Below, piece after piece: positions 25,408 through 31,906 of a DNA stretch of 47,469 bases. Where the stretch lies: assembly GCA_013285915.1 (NCBI GenBank), contig JABDGS010000019.1:1-47469 (forward strand), written 5' to 3'. This DNA is from Bacteroidota bacterium (lineage in GTDB: Bacteria > Bacteroidota > Bacteroidia > Chitinophagales > Chitinophagaceae). Position 1 is the first letter of the stretch. Each line of letters starts with the position of its first letter. The notes under the pieces were generated by a model, which saw only the letters and a list, made by a program, of their open reading frames with translations, was not told the DNA's origin and searched no databases. A program made the position numbers and the translations under genes.

Positions 25408-26130
25408 ATGGGAAGGATATTTGAGGTTAGAAAAGCCACCATGTTTGCCCGTTGGGACAGGATGGCCAAACAATTTACCCGTATTGGCAAAGAGATTATT
25501 ATAGCAGTTAAGGCCGGCGGACCTGACCCCGGTACCAACGCTGCCTTACGCCGCTGCTTTCAAAACGCACGCAGTGTGGGCATGCCAAAAGACCGTGTAG
25601 AGGCAGCCATCAAACGTGCGCAGGGCAAAGAACTGGTTAACTACGACGAAATATTATACGAAGGATATGGCCCGCATGGCGTTGCGCTGCTGGTTGAAAC
25701 AGCTACTGACAACCATGTACGCACCGTTGCAAACGTAAAAAGCTATTTTAACCGCGAAAACGGCACATTGGGCAACAGCGGCAGCGTTAGCTTTCAGTTC
25801 AGGAAAATGGGCGTGTTTAAGCTGAAGCCCGAAGGGCTTAATATTGAAGAGCTGGAATTTGAACTAATTGATTTTGGACTGGAAGAGATGGGCGAAAGTG
25901 CCGATGATGCAGGCAATACAATCGTAGTGCTGCGAAGCGCCTTTACTGATTTTGGCAAACTGCAAAAGGCTTTGGAAGATAAACACATCACACCCATAAG
26001 TGCAGAACTGGAATGGATACCGAATACCACGGTACCAGTTAACGATGCCCAGGCGGAAGACATAAGCAAACTTATTGAACGCCTGGAACAGGATGATGAT
26101 GTAAGCAAGGTGTTTCATAATATGGGGTAA
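25408..26130 (+). CDS. yebC: YebC/PmpR family DNA-binding or translation-associated protein
   Basis: 240 residues, ATG at 25408. Family signatures are MGRIFEVRKATMFARWDRMAKQFTRIGKEI (N-terminal), DPGTNAALRRCFQNARSVGMPKDRVEAAIKRAQG, and YEGYGPHGVALLVETATDNHVRTVANVKSYF in the middle. The C-terminal acidic domain (ELEFELIDFGLEEMGESADDAGNT) follows. Length matches the family (about 240-250). YebC proteins were described as transcription regulators (PmpR) and more recently linked to ribosome function at proline stretches. The gene is solitary with a 178 bp upstream gap. A CCCCTAAAGGGG element begins 4 nt after its stop codon, and a heptad repeat follows. Confidence 0.94.
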   Translation: MGRIFEVRKATMFARWDRMAKQFTRIGKEIIIAVKAGGPDPGTNAALRRCFQNARSVGMPKDRVEAAIKRAQGKELVNYDEILYEGYGPHGVALLVETATDNHVRTVANVKSYFNRENGTLGNSGSVSFQFRKMGVFKLKPEGLNIEELEFELIDFGLEEMGESADDAGNTIVVLRSAFTDFGKLQKALEDKHITPISAELEWIPNTTVPVNDAQAEDISKLIERLEQDDDVSKVFHNMG

Positions 26131-26134
26131 GAAA

Positions 26135-26159
26135 CCCCTGCCCCTAAAGGGGGAGCTTT
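26135..26159. repeat. CCCCTAAAGGGG interspersed motif, copy 2
   Basis: The same CCCCT + CCCCTAAAGGGGG + ACTTT/AGCTTT arrangement as at 2295, here starting 4 nt after the yebC stop. It can fold into a short GC-rich hairpin and may help to end transcription. Confidence 0.65.
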
Positions 26160-26213
26160 ATATGCAGTACAGTTAATACTTAGAGCATGTTGCCGTATCT
26201 GGCAAGTCCGCTG

Positions 26214-26278
26214 TTAGCACTTTGTGCCTTGAGGACTATATTTACACTTCGTACTTTGTACCTCGTAAATCGTACCTG
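26214..26278 (-). repeat. Heptad-phased repeat after the NlpC/P60 gene
   Basis: Read on the minus strand, degenerate 7 bp units (GTACGAT, TTACGAG, GTACAAA and others) begin 3 nt after the stop codon of the NlpC/P60 gene and continue for about nine units, with one 6 bp slip near 26242. Confidence 0.6.
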
Positions 26279-27034
26279 TTAAAAGTATCTTTTTATTATT
26301 TTCAATTTATGCGTTTTTACGCCCGTAACACCATTGGTGATACCTTCATCTTCAATCGGGTCAATTCTTACGTAGCCGGATGCGTGTATAATAGTACTGT
26401 TGTCTAATAAAATACCAACATGGGTAATATGGCCCGCTTCGTTATCAAAAAAAGCAAGGTCGCCGCACATCGCTTCTCCAAGGCCGTTTACTGGCTCTCC
26501 TTGCGTGGCCTGTTGGTATGCATCGCGTAACAACGGTACGCCCAATATTTTAAACACCTGCTGGCTAAAACCACTGCAGTCAATACCCACACTGCTTTTA
26601 CCACCCCACAAGTAAGGCGTGTTCAAGTATTGCCAGGTTAGTTGCTTTATAAAAATAGCCCTGTCGTCATATAATATCGCATCGTGTATAAAGCCTTCTT
26701 CAAACTCAATAACATATTTTCCTGCTGTGGCCTTATTAAATACGGGCGATGCAAGTGAAAGCGGCACCCTGCTGCCGTTTAGCAAAGCTGATGCGCCACG
26801 CCGGGTGGTGTATGTTTGGGGTGTAACGGTGGTTATATCATCCATACCGGCTAACTGGTTTTTTGCACACCACCCTTCATAGCCATCGTACAGGCAGCGT
26901 AACTTAATAAAATCAACCTTATCGTCCAGTATTTCACCTGCTTCCCCCAATAACAACTGGCTTACCATTTCGCTTTTATGGCTGGCATCAGCACGCATGG
27001 GGCATACTGACGACACCGCAATAACATATTGCAT
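26279..27034 (-). CDS. NlpC/P60 family (C40) peptidase with SH3-like N-terminus
   Basis: 251 residues, ATG at 27034. The N-terminal about 65 residues are SH3b-like (MRADASHKSEMVSQLLLGEAGEIL to YEGWCAKNQL). A second SH3-like part covers about 75-130. The NlpC/P60 domain then has Cys153 in GIDCSGFSQ, His205 in HITHVGILL and His217 in IIHASGYV, so the catalytic set is complete. Such enzymes cut D-Glu to diaminopimelate bonds in peptidoglycan stem peptides. No signal peptide is visible, so it may act on imported muropeptides in the cytoplasm, as the YkfC-type recycling enzymes do. It is divergent from the sigma factor gene. Confidence 0.92.
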   Translation of the reverse strand: MQYVIAVSSVCPMRADASHKSEMVSQLLLGEAGEILDDKVDFIKLRCLYDGYEGWCAKNQLAGMDDITTVTPQTYTTRRGASALLNGSRVPLSLASPVFNKATAGKYVIEFEEGFIHDAILYDDRAIFIKQLTWQYLNTPYLWGGKSSVGIDCSGFSQQVFKILGVPLLRDAYQQATQGEPVNGLGEAMCGDLAFFDNEAGHITHVGILLDNSTIIHASGYVRIDPIEDEGITNGVTGVKTHKLKIIKRYF

Positions 27035-27111
27035 TCGTTAAAATTTACCGCCAAATTATGGATTTTGCTTTTTGGTGCATCTTACCCGCATAAAATATTT
27101 ACTTTAACAGA

Positions 27112-27675
27112 GTGAATACCAACGCACCTGACCATATACCTGACCACGAATTGCTTGAGCATTTTTACAGCAGCAGGGATAACCAATGGCTTGGCATTTT
27201 ATTGCAACGCTATACGTTATTGCTGTTAGGTGTGTGTATGAAGTATTTGAAAAACGAAGACGAAGCGAAAGATACCGTGCAGCAAATATTTCTTAAAGTA
27301 ATTACCGAGCTGCAAAAATACCGTGTTGATTATTTTAAAAGCTGGCTGTATATGATAGCCCGCAACCAGTGCCTGATGCGCCTGCGTGACAAACACGGCA
27401 AAACGCCCACAGTGCTGACAGACAAAATGGGGTTACCGGAGGAGGAGAACCACATAGCAGACCTTACCGAAAAGGATAAACTGCTTGGCGTTATGGAGGC
27501 TGCGCTGTTACAACTTAACGCTGAACAAAAAACATGTGTAACTTTATTTTACCTGCAAAAGAAAAGCTACCAGGATATTAGTGAGCAAACCGGCTTTACT
27601 TTGCTGCAGGTAAAAAGTCATATTCAAAACGGGAAACGTAATTTAAAATTACTTGTAGAGAAGAAAATGAAATAA
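27112..27675 (+). CDS. ECF-type RNA polymerase sigma factor (second)
   Basis: 187 residues, GTG start at 27112; no ATG lies near in frame. Region 2: LGILLQRYTLLLLGVCMKYLKNEDEAKDTVQQIFLKVI, then KSWLYMIARNQCLMRLRD. Region 4: LNAEQKTCVTLFYLQKKSYQDISEQTGFTLLQVKSHIQNGKRNLK. It lacks regions 1.1 and 3. The stop is directly followed by the ATG of the membrane protein gene (0 nt gap), so the two are co-translated. It is divergent from the peptidase gene, with 77 bp for both promoters. Confidence 0.92.
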   Translation: MNTNAPDHIPDHELLEHFYSSRDNQWLGILLQRYTLLLLGVCMKYLKNEDEAKDTVQQIFLKVITELQKYRVDYFKSWLYMIARNQCLMRLRDKHGKTPTVLTDKMGLPEEENHIADLTEKDKLLGVMEAALLQLNAEQKTCVTLFYLQKKSYQDISEQTGFTLLQVKSHIQNGKRNLKLLVEKKMK

Positions 27676-28134
27676 ATGGAAGATTTGACGAACATATTGT
27701 CAAGTGAGGATGAGTTTACAGAAGAACAGTTGTTAAATTACCTGCAGGGTACTGTAACAGCAGAAGATGCGCATGTGGTGGAGCGGCAAATGGCTGAATC
27801 TGATTTTGTAAATGATGCTGTTGAGGGCCTGCAGGCAATAAAATCGCCGAGGAAGTTGAACGAATATGTTGGGCAACTTAATAAAAAGCTACAGGCACAA
27901 TTAGAGGCTAAAAAGCAACGCAAAGAAAAGCGCGAAATAAAACACTTAGGCTGGATAATTTTAGCGGTTATAATTATACTTGTTTTATGCATACTTGGCT
28001 ATGTAGTAATACACATGGCAAAGGAACATGAGTTGCACAAGCATCTTGACAGTATTTTTCTCAATCTTGGTTGTCTGCGAAATACGAATTTACGAATATT
28101 GAAGAGCGTGTGCTTTATTCAAACTTCGCTTTAG
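27676..28134 (+). CDS. Single-pass membrane protein, probable anti-sigma partner
   Basis: 152 residues, ATG directly after the sigma factor stop. An acidic N-terminal half (FTEEQLLNYLQGTVTAEDAHVVERQMAESDFVNDAVEGLQ) has the FTEEQL..YLxG...E...VE pattern often seen in Bacteroidota anti-sigma-like proteins. A basic stretch (KKQRKEKREIKH) precedes one membrane helix, WIILAVIIILVLCILGYVVI, at about 94-113. The last roughly 20 residues are encoded by a heptad-phased repeat (28076-28110) and look like read-through into intergenic DNA; the original protein may have ended near residue 130. It probably binds the sigma factor at the membrane. Confidence 0.72.
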   Translation: MEDLTNILSSEDEFTEEQLLNYLQGTVTAEDAHVVERQMAESDFVNDAVEGLQAIKSPRKLNEYVGQLNKKLQAQLEAKKQRKEKREIKHLGWIILAVIIILVLCILGYVVIHMAKEHELHKHLDSIFLNLGCLRNTNLRILKSVCFIQTSL

Positions 28135-28201
28135 TTTGCAGTTATATAGTAGGGTAATTTTTAAAATATACGATGTCCACATTCGTATATTCGTATCCAA
28201 T
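28076..28201. repeat. Heptad repeat pair forming an inverted repeat
   Basis: 7 bp units (TGCGAAA, TACGAAT, TTACGAA, TATTGAA) at 28076-28103 lie inside the end of the membrane protein gene. A complementary set (ATTCGTAT twice) sits at 28181-28196. The arms ATACGAATTTACGAAT at 28082 and ATTCGTATATTCGTAT at 28181 pair at 15 of 16 positions and could form a large stem-loop just ahead of the HIT gene. Confidence 0.6.
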
Positions 28202-28227
28202 TCGGGTTTCTTAGATAAAAAAGCACT

Positions 28228-28617
28228 ATGACCATCTTTTCAAAAATTATTGCCGGGCAAATACCCAGTTACAAAATTGCCGAGAATGATAAATTTTTCG
28301 CTTTTCTTGATATTTTTCCTTTAGCAGAGGGCCATGTGCTGGTTGTGCCGAAAACTGAAGTAGATAATATGTTTGACCTGCCTGACGATTACCTTGGCGA
28401 GTTGTTGCTGTTTGCGCGGCCTATTGCAAAAGCGATTGAAAAATCTTTTACCTGCAACCGTTGTGGTATAGAAGTGGTGGGGCTTGAAGTGCCTCATGCA
28501 CACGTGCACCTTATACCTATTAATTCTGCGGATGACCTTAATTTTACAAGAGGCAAATTGAAATTATCACCAGAAGATTTACGAGCTGTACAGCAAAAAA
28601 TAGTGGCACACCTGTAA
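28228..28617 (+). CDS. HIT family protein
   Basis: 129 residues, ATG at 28228. FSKIIAGQIPSYKIAENDKFFAFLDIFPLAEGHVLVVPKTEVDNMFDL is the Hint-type N-terminal half. The histidine triad is VPHAHVHL with His90, His92 and His94. It is a nucleotide hydrolase or transferase that acts on adenosine phosphoramidates or acyl-AMP in the cytoplasm. The helical part (PIAKAIEKSFTCNRCGIEVVGLEVPHAHVH) includes a Cys-x-x-Cys that is not usual for HINT. Gene is single; the secreted protein gene follows after 60 bp. Confidence 0.93.
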   Translation: MTIFSKIIAGQIPSYKIAENDKFFAFLDIFPLAEGHVLVVPKTEVDNMFDLPDDYLGELLLFARPIAKAIEKSFTCNRCGIEVVGLEVPHAHVHLIPINSADDLNFTRGKLKLSPEDLRAVQQKIVAHL

Positions 28618-28677
28618 CTAATTTATAATATCTTTATACAGTTAGCTGCCAAAACTATCACAAACACATTTAAACGA

Positions 28678-30090
28678 ATGCTGGCCTTAAAGCGCATCCT
28701 TCCCGCTGCAATATTGCTTTGTTTATCGATTAAGACATTTTCGCAATGCACAGTGGTAAGTGGACCCGCTCCGGCAAAACAAATTTTTAATACAGGTTCT
28801 AACGGCATCAGCGGCACATTAGGTGGTGGCGCACAAGACCAGCATTGGACTGTGACCATGGATTCCATTACTGGTGTGTACAGCCCCGCGATAATTATGT
28901 CAAATGTGCCCGATGTATACTACCAGGGCGCAGGTGGCTCTAAATGGATATCCATCAGCCAATTAGGTTCTCATTCCGGCGACAGGTTTATTTTTTTTAA
29001 AGTTAATTTCGACCTACCCTGCAATGACCCCTGTGGCAGGCCCTTTAGCGGCAACAATGCTTTTACCGTAAATCTTGATCTATACGCGGATAATTCTGTA
29101 TACGAGATCTATGAAAATGGCAAGCCCCAAAGCGGCAACCTCGGCGGTATTATACCTATCCAGGGGCCATACCAGGGCGGAGGCTCGGCAGCATCAGGTG
29201 TTATTCGTGTGTCGCTTTTTAAGGACTGGAAGCCGGGGGCGAACACACTTATTATACAGGTTGCATCTTCAGCACCCATAACTGGACTGCTTGCAGAAAC
29301 GTCCGTAAACCAGCCGCCTCCGCTATCGGATACGGTTACAAAATCCATTTGTGAAGGCGGCATCTACAATTTTGGTACCCAAAAGCTAACACAAGCCGGT
29401 ATTTATCGTCAAACTTTCCACCCCGGGCCGGGTTGCGACTCAAACGTTATGCTTATTTTAAATGTGGTGCCAAATAAAGTAACCATTGATACATCAATAT
29501 GCCAGGGCACCAATTACGCCGGCTACACCAAAACCGGCATTTATACTGATAAGTTTACTTCTTCATTGGGCTGTGACAGTACCAGGACATTGAACCTAAA
29601 AGTATATTCAAAACCCAACCCTCATATTGAAGAAGATTCCATTTTGTGCACCGGCGATTCGCTTGTTATATCACCTGGTACATTTACAAGCTACTTATGG
29701 CAGGATGGCTCAACATTAGACCATTACGTGGTTAAGAAACCCGGGTTGTACACAGTAACTATTACCAGCAGTTGCGGTACCGTAAAAAGTGCAGTTTATA
29801 TAAATGAGGTGACGTGCAGCTATCTTGTTTTTCCAACAGCATTTACGCCAAATAAAGACGGGCAGAACGATTATTTTAAAGTGCTCACCCATTTTCCGCT
29901 GCAACAATTTAAGCTGACCGTATATAATCGTTTTGGCCAAAAAGTGTTTGAGGAAAGCGACCCGGCGAAGGGATGGGATGGCAGCTTTAATAACAAATCC
30001 CAACCATTGGGAACGTATGTATGGTTTTGTACTTATAAGAAAAACGGCAGCACAATAACCGCTAAGGGGACGGTGCTGCTGGTTAGGTAG
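28678..30090 (+). CDS. Secreted protein with gliding-motility (CHU_C/T9SS type B) C-terminal domain
   Basis: 470 residues, ATG at 28678. A signal peptide (MLALKRILPAAILLCLSIKTFS) is followed by a beta-sandwich region (residues about 25-200) with galactose-binding-like features (QHWTV, WISISQLGSHSGDRFIFFKVNFDLP). Two short repeats of the type DTVTKSICEGGIYNFG...GIY and DTSICQGTNYAGYTKTGIY then follow, each with the SIC(E/Q)G motif. The C-terminus, FPTAFTPNKDGQNDYFKV to GTVLLVR, is the gliding motility-associated C-terminal domain that directs type IX secretion. It is thus exported to the surface or medium. Its binding partner is unknown. Confidence 0.9.
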   Translation: MLALKRILPAAILLCLSIKTFSQCTVVSGPAPAKQIFNTGSNGISGTLGGGAQDQHWTVTMDSITGVYSPAIIMSNVPDVYYQGAGGSKWISISQLGSHSGDRFIFFKVNFDLPCNDPCGRPFSGNNAFTVNLDLYADNSVYEIYENGKPQSGNLGGIIPIQGPYQGGGSAASGVIRVSLFKDWKPGANTLIIQVASSAPITGLLAETSVNQPPPLSDTVTKSICEGGIYNFGTQKLTQAGIYRQTFHPGPGCDSNVMLILNVVPNKVTIDTSICQGTNYAGYTKTGIYTDKFTSSLGCDSTRTLNLKVYSKPNPHIEEDSILCTGDSLVISPGTFTSYLWQDGSTLDHYVVKKPGLYTVTITSSCGTVKSAVYINEVTCSYLVFPTAFTPNKDGQNDYFKVLTHFPLQQFKLTVYNRFGQKVFEESDPAKGWDGSFNNKSQPLGTYVWFCTYKKNGSTITAKGTVLLVR

Positions 30091-30113
30091 CGTTAATAAC
30101 GTTCCATTAGTTT

Positions 30114-30131
30114 TATACCCTTTGGGGTATA
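30114..30131. promoter_or_regulatory. HipB operator 1 (palindrome)
   Basis: TATACCC TTTG GGGTATA: 7 bp arms around a 4 bp centre. A second copy with the same arms is at 30154-30171, centre-to-centre distance 40 bp (about four helical turns). The TTTG at the centre can also serve as the -33 element of the hip promoter, which fits autorepression. Confidence 0.8.
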
Positions 30132-30147
30132 TTTTAAAAATAAATCC

Positions 30148-30155
30148 TATCTTTA
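30148..30155 (+). promoter_or_regulatory. Probable -7 element of the hipBST promoter
   Basis: TATCTTTA matches TAnnTTTG in all but the last position. It lies 23 bp from the TTTG inside operator 1 and overlaps operator 2 by 2 bp. The spacing fits the TTTG, 17-23 bp, TAnnTTTG arrangement of Bacteroidota promoters. Confidence 0.45.
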
Positions 30156-30171
30156 TACCCTAAAGGGTATA
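30154..30171. promoter_or_regulatory. HipB operator 2 (palindrome)
   Basis: TATACCC TAAA GGGTATA, ending one base before the hipB ATG. It has the same arms as operator 1, so one HipB dimer could bind each site, or two dimers could bridge them and loop the DNA. Confidence 0.8.
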
Positions 30172-30172
30172 C

Positions 30173-30370
30173 ATGCAATTAGCCGGATTTTTAAAAAGTA
30201 AAAGAAAAGAGCATAAGCTTACCCAGCACGACCTTTCTTTAAAAGCTGGTGTTGGTTTGCGGTTTATAAGGGAGATGGAGCAGGGCAAGGCTACATTACG
30301 TATGGATAAAGCAAACCAGGTGCTTGCGTTGTTTGGTGCAGAATTAAGTGTAACGCCTAAGCAAAAATAG
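30173..30370 (+). CDS. hipB: HipB-like antitoxin (XRE helix-turn-helix)
   Basis: 65 residues, ATG at 30173, directly behind operator 2. The whole protein is one helix-turn-helix domain: MQLAGFLKSKRKEHKLTQHDLSLKAGVGLRFIREMEQGKATLRMDKANQVLALFGAEL. This is the HipB pattern in which the Q-x-x-L-S-x-x-A-G-V and F-I-R-E-x-E-x-G-K segments are conserved. It represses the operon by binding the palindromes and contributes to neutralising the kinase. The stop is 2 nt before the ATG of hipS. Confidence 0.92.
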   Translation: MQLAGFLKSKRKEHKLTQHDLSLKAGVGLRFIREMEQGKATLRMDKANQVLALFGAELSVTPKQK

Positions 30371-30372
30371 TT

Positions 30373-30693
30373 ATGGCAAAAACAGGAAAAGTTTACTATG
30401 GAAAAGCATTAGCCGGCATTGTTTCAGAAACGGATGACGGCTATGAATTTGAATACAATAAAGCCTACCTTAAAAGTGTAAATGTAAAGCCGGTAAGCCT
30501 AACATTACCATTGAAGCAGGAGGTTTACACTTCAAAAGTGCTGTTTCCATTTTTTGATGGTTTAATACCCGAAGGCTGGCTGCTTAATATGGCTATTGAT
30601 CATTGGAAAGTGAAGCCCAATGACCGTTTTGAGTTGCTGCTGCTTACCTGTGCCGATGCTGTTGGCGCAGTTAGTGTACAACCTGCAGAATAA
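30373..30693 (+). CDS. hipS: HipS-like protein (HipA N-terminal subdomain as a separate gene)
   Basis: 106 residues, matching the HipA N-subdomain 1 (GKVYYGKALAGIVSETDDGYEFEYNKAYLKSVNVKPVSLTLPLKQEVYTSKVLFPFFDGLIPEGWLL to the C-terminal LLTCADAVGAVSV). In one-piece HipA proteins this is fused to the kinase; here the kinase follows as its own gene, as in the E. coli O127 HipBST system, where HipS acts as antitoxin of the HipT kinase. The 2 nt gap from hipB and 8 nt gap to hipT support one operon. That HipS is the antitoxin here is inferred from the E. coli case. Confidence 0.88.
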   Translation: MAKTGKVYYGKALAGIVSETDDGYEFEYNKAYLKSVNVKPVSLTLPLKQEVYTSKVLFPFFDGLIPEGWLLNMAIDHWKVKPNDRFELLLLTCADAVGAVSVQPAE

Positions 30694-30701
30694 ATTATAC
30701 T

Positions 30702-31631
30702 ATGCCTGTATGCTGGTTTTGTTATAAAGATGCCGGGGAATTGCAATATCATCCCGCCTGCTCAAAAAGATTTTTTGGGTCAGCGAAGGCGCCTTTGCTG
30801 GAGTTGAATGATGCTATTTTACGGCAAATGGCAGATAAAACAATTAACAGGCACATTGCAATATCCGGGGTGCAGCCCAAACTCTCAGTAACAATAAAAA
30901 AAGGCAGTGGCAATGCAAGGCTTACCATAGTTGGTTTATGGGGCGAGTATATTTTAAAACCGCAACACAGCAGTTATTTCTTTATGCCCGAAACAGAAGA
31001 CCTTACCATGCATATAGCCTCAGTTTATAAGATAGTAACCTGCAGGCATACTTTGTTAAGGGCGACAGACGGAACACTTGTTTACATTGCAAAAAGGTTT
31101 GACAGAAAAGATGGTGAAAAAATACACACAGAAGATCTATGCCAGCTTTCAGAATTATTAACGGAGAATAAATATAAAAGTTCGTATGAAAGGGCTGGCA
31201 AACTGGTGCTGAAATATTGCACAAACAGCTTGCTTGATGCTTTAAAATATTTTGAACTGGTACTGTTTTCTTACCTCGCAGGCAATAACGATATGCACCT
31301 TAAGAATTTTTCTGTTGTACATACGGAAAGTGGGATTTTATTTAGCCCGGCTTACGACCTGCTTAACGTTAATTTGGTTAACCCAAAAGACGATGAAGAG
31401 ATGGGGCTGACATTAAATGGCAAAAAGAAGAAAATAAAACTGGCTGATTTCATCTCGTTAGCGGAGAAGTTGTCAATACCGAAGAAGGCAATGGAGAATA
31501 GCTTTAAAAAGTTTTCAGATAATAGTGAACAAGTGAGGGTTTTAATAAACAGGTCTTTTTTAAACGACGAATACAAAGAACGGTATTGGCAAATTTGGCA
31601 GAAAAAGCAACAGGTTTTTGTCGATTTTTAG
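30702..31631 (+). CDS. hipT: HipT-like serine/threonine kinase toxin (split HipA)
   Basis: 309 residues, ATG at 30702. A Cys-rich start (CWFC to HPAC, residues 4-20) leads into the HipA-like kinase core. The Gly-rich loop reads HIAISGVQPK with Ser55 before GVQ. Lys86 in YILKPQ is the ATP lysine, Asp197 in GNNDMHLKNFS the catalytic base, and Asp219 in PAYDLLN the metal ligand, so the kinase looks complete. In E. coli HipT two serines in this loop are autophosphorylated; here the first is Ala53 and only Ser55 remains. HipT of E. coli phosphorylates tryptophanyl-tRNA synthetase; whether this one has the same target is not known. Confidence 0.88.
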   Translation: MPVCWFCYKDAGELQYHPACSKRFFGSAKAPLLELNDAILRQMADKTINRHIAISGVQPKLSVTIKKGSGNARLTIVGLWGEYILKPQHSSYFFMPETEDLTMHIASVYKIVTCRHTLLRATDGTLVYIAKRFDRKDGEKIHTEDLCQLSELLTENKYKSSYERAGKLVLKYCTNSLLDALKYFELVLFSYLAGNNDMHLKNFSVVHTESGILFSPAYDLLNVNLVNPKDDEEMGLTLNGKKKKIKLADFISLAEKLSIPKKAMENSFKKFSDNSEQVRVLINRSFLNDEYKERYWQIWQKKQQVFVDF

Positions 31632-31658
31632 CTCAACTAAAGTTTGTACCTTTACAAT

Positions 31659-31757
31659 ATGCCATTCTTCCGCAATTTTACATATTGGATTGATAAAAGA
31701 AAATGGAAATATATTTTCCTGCTAAAAACACTGGAGCTTTCTTCCGTTACGCAATAG
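31659..31757 (+). CDS. Possible small open frame between hipT and hmgA
   Basis: ATG at 31659, 32 residues: MPFFRNFTYWIDKRKWKY followed by a short hydrophobic Leu/Ile/Phe stretch. It is weakly amphipathic and basic. No clear ribosome binding site and no family; this could be the remains of a gene or chance. Confidence 0.2.
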   Translation: MPFFRNFTYWIDKRKWKYIFLLKTLELSSVTQ

Positions 31758-31761
31758 TATT

Positions 31762-31803
31762 GCTACAGCACAAGTGTGCGACGCAACGAAAGTTGCATAT
31801 TGC
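31762..31803 (+). repeat. Tandem hairpin element between hipT and hmgA
   Basis: Two back-to-back perfect hairpins: GCAC AAGT GTGC (31768-31779) and GCAAC GAAA GTTGC (31783-31796, a GNRA-type GAAA loop), followed by TGCATATTGCACATT. The unit looks like a mobile or processed intergenic element and not part of a gene. Confidence 0.45.
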
Positions 31804-31906
31804 ACATTAGCCGGGTACACAGGTAATACCCAAATGTTATTCTACTGAGCCGGTACAATATTTTCTATAATTTTTTTTAAAGCCGATAATCTTAAAAAGT
31901 ATTGCT

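Noticed and set aside
31632..31906. Decayed transposase or insertion sequence in the hipT-hmgA gap.
   Set aside because: No transposase-like frame, only a 32-codon open frame and hairpins; no flanking direct repeats seen.
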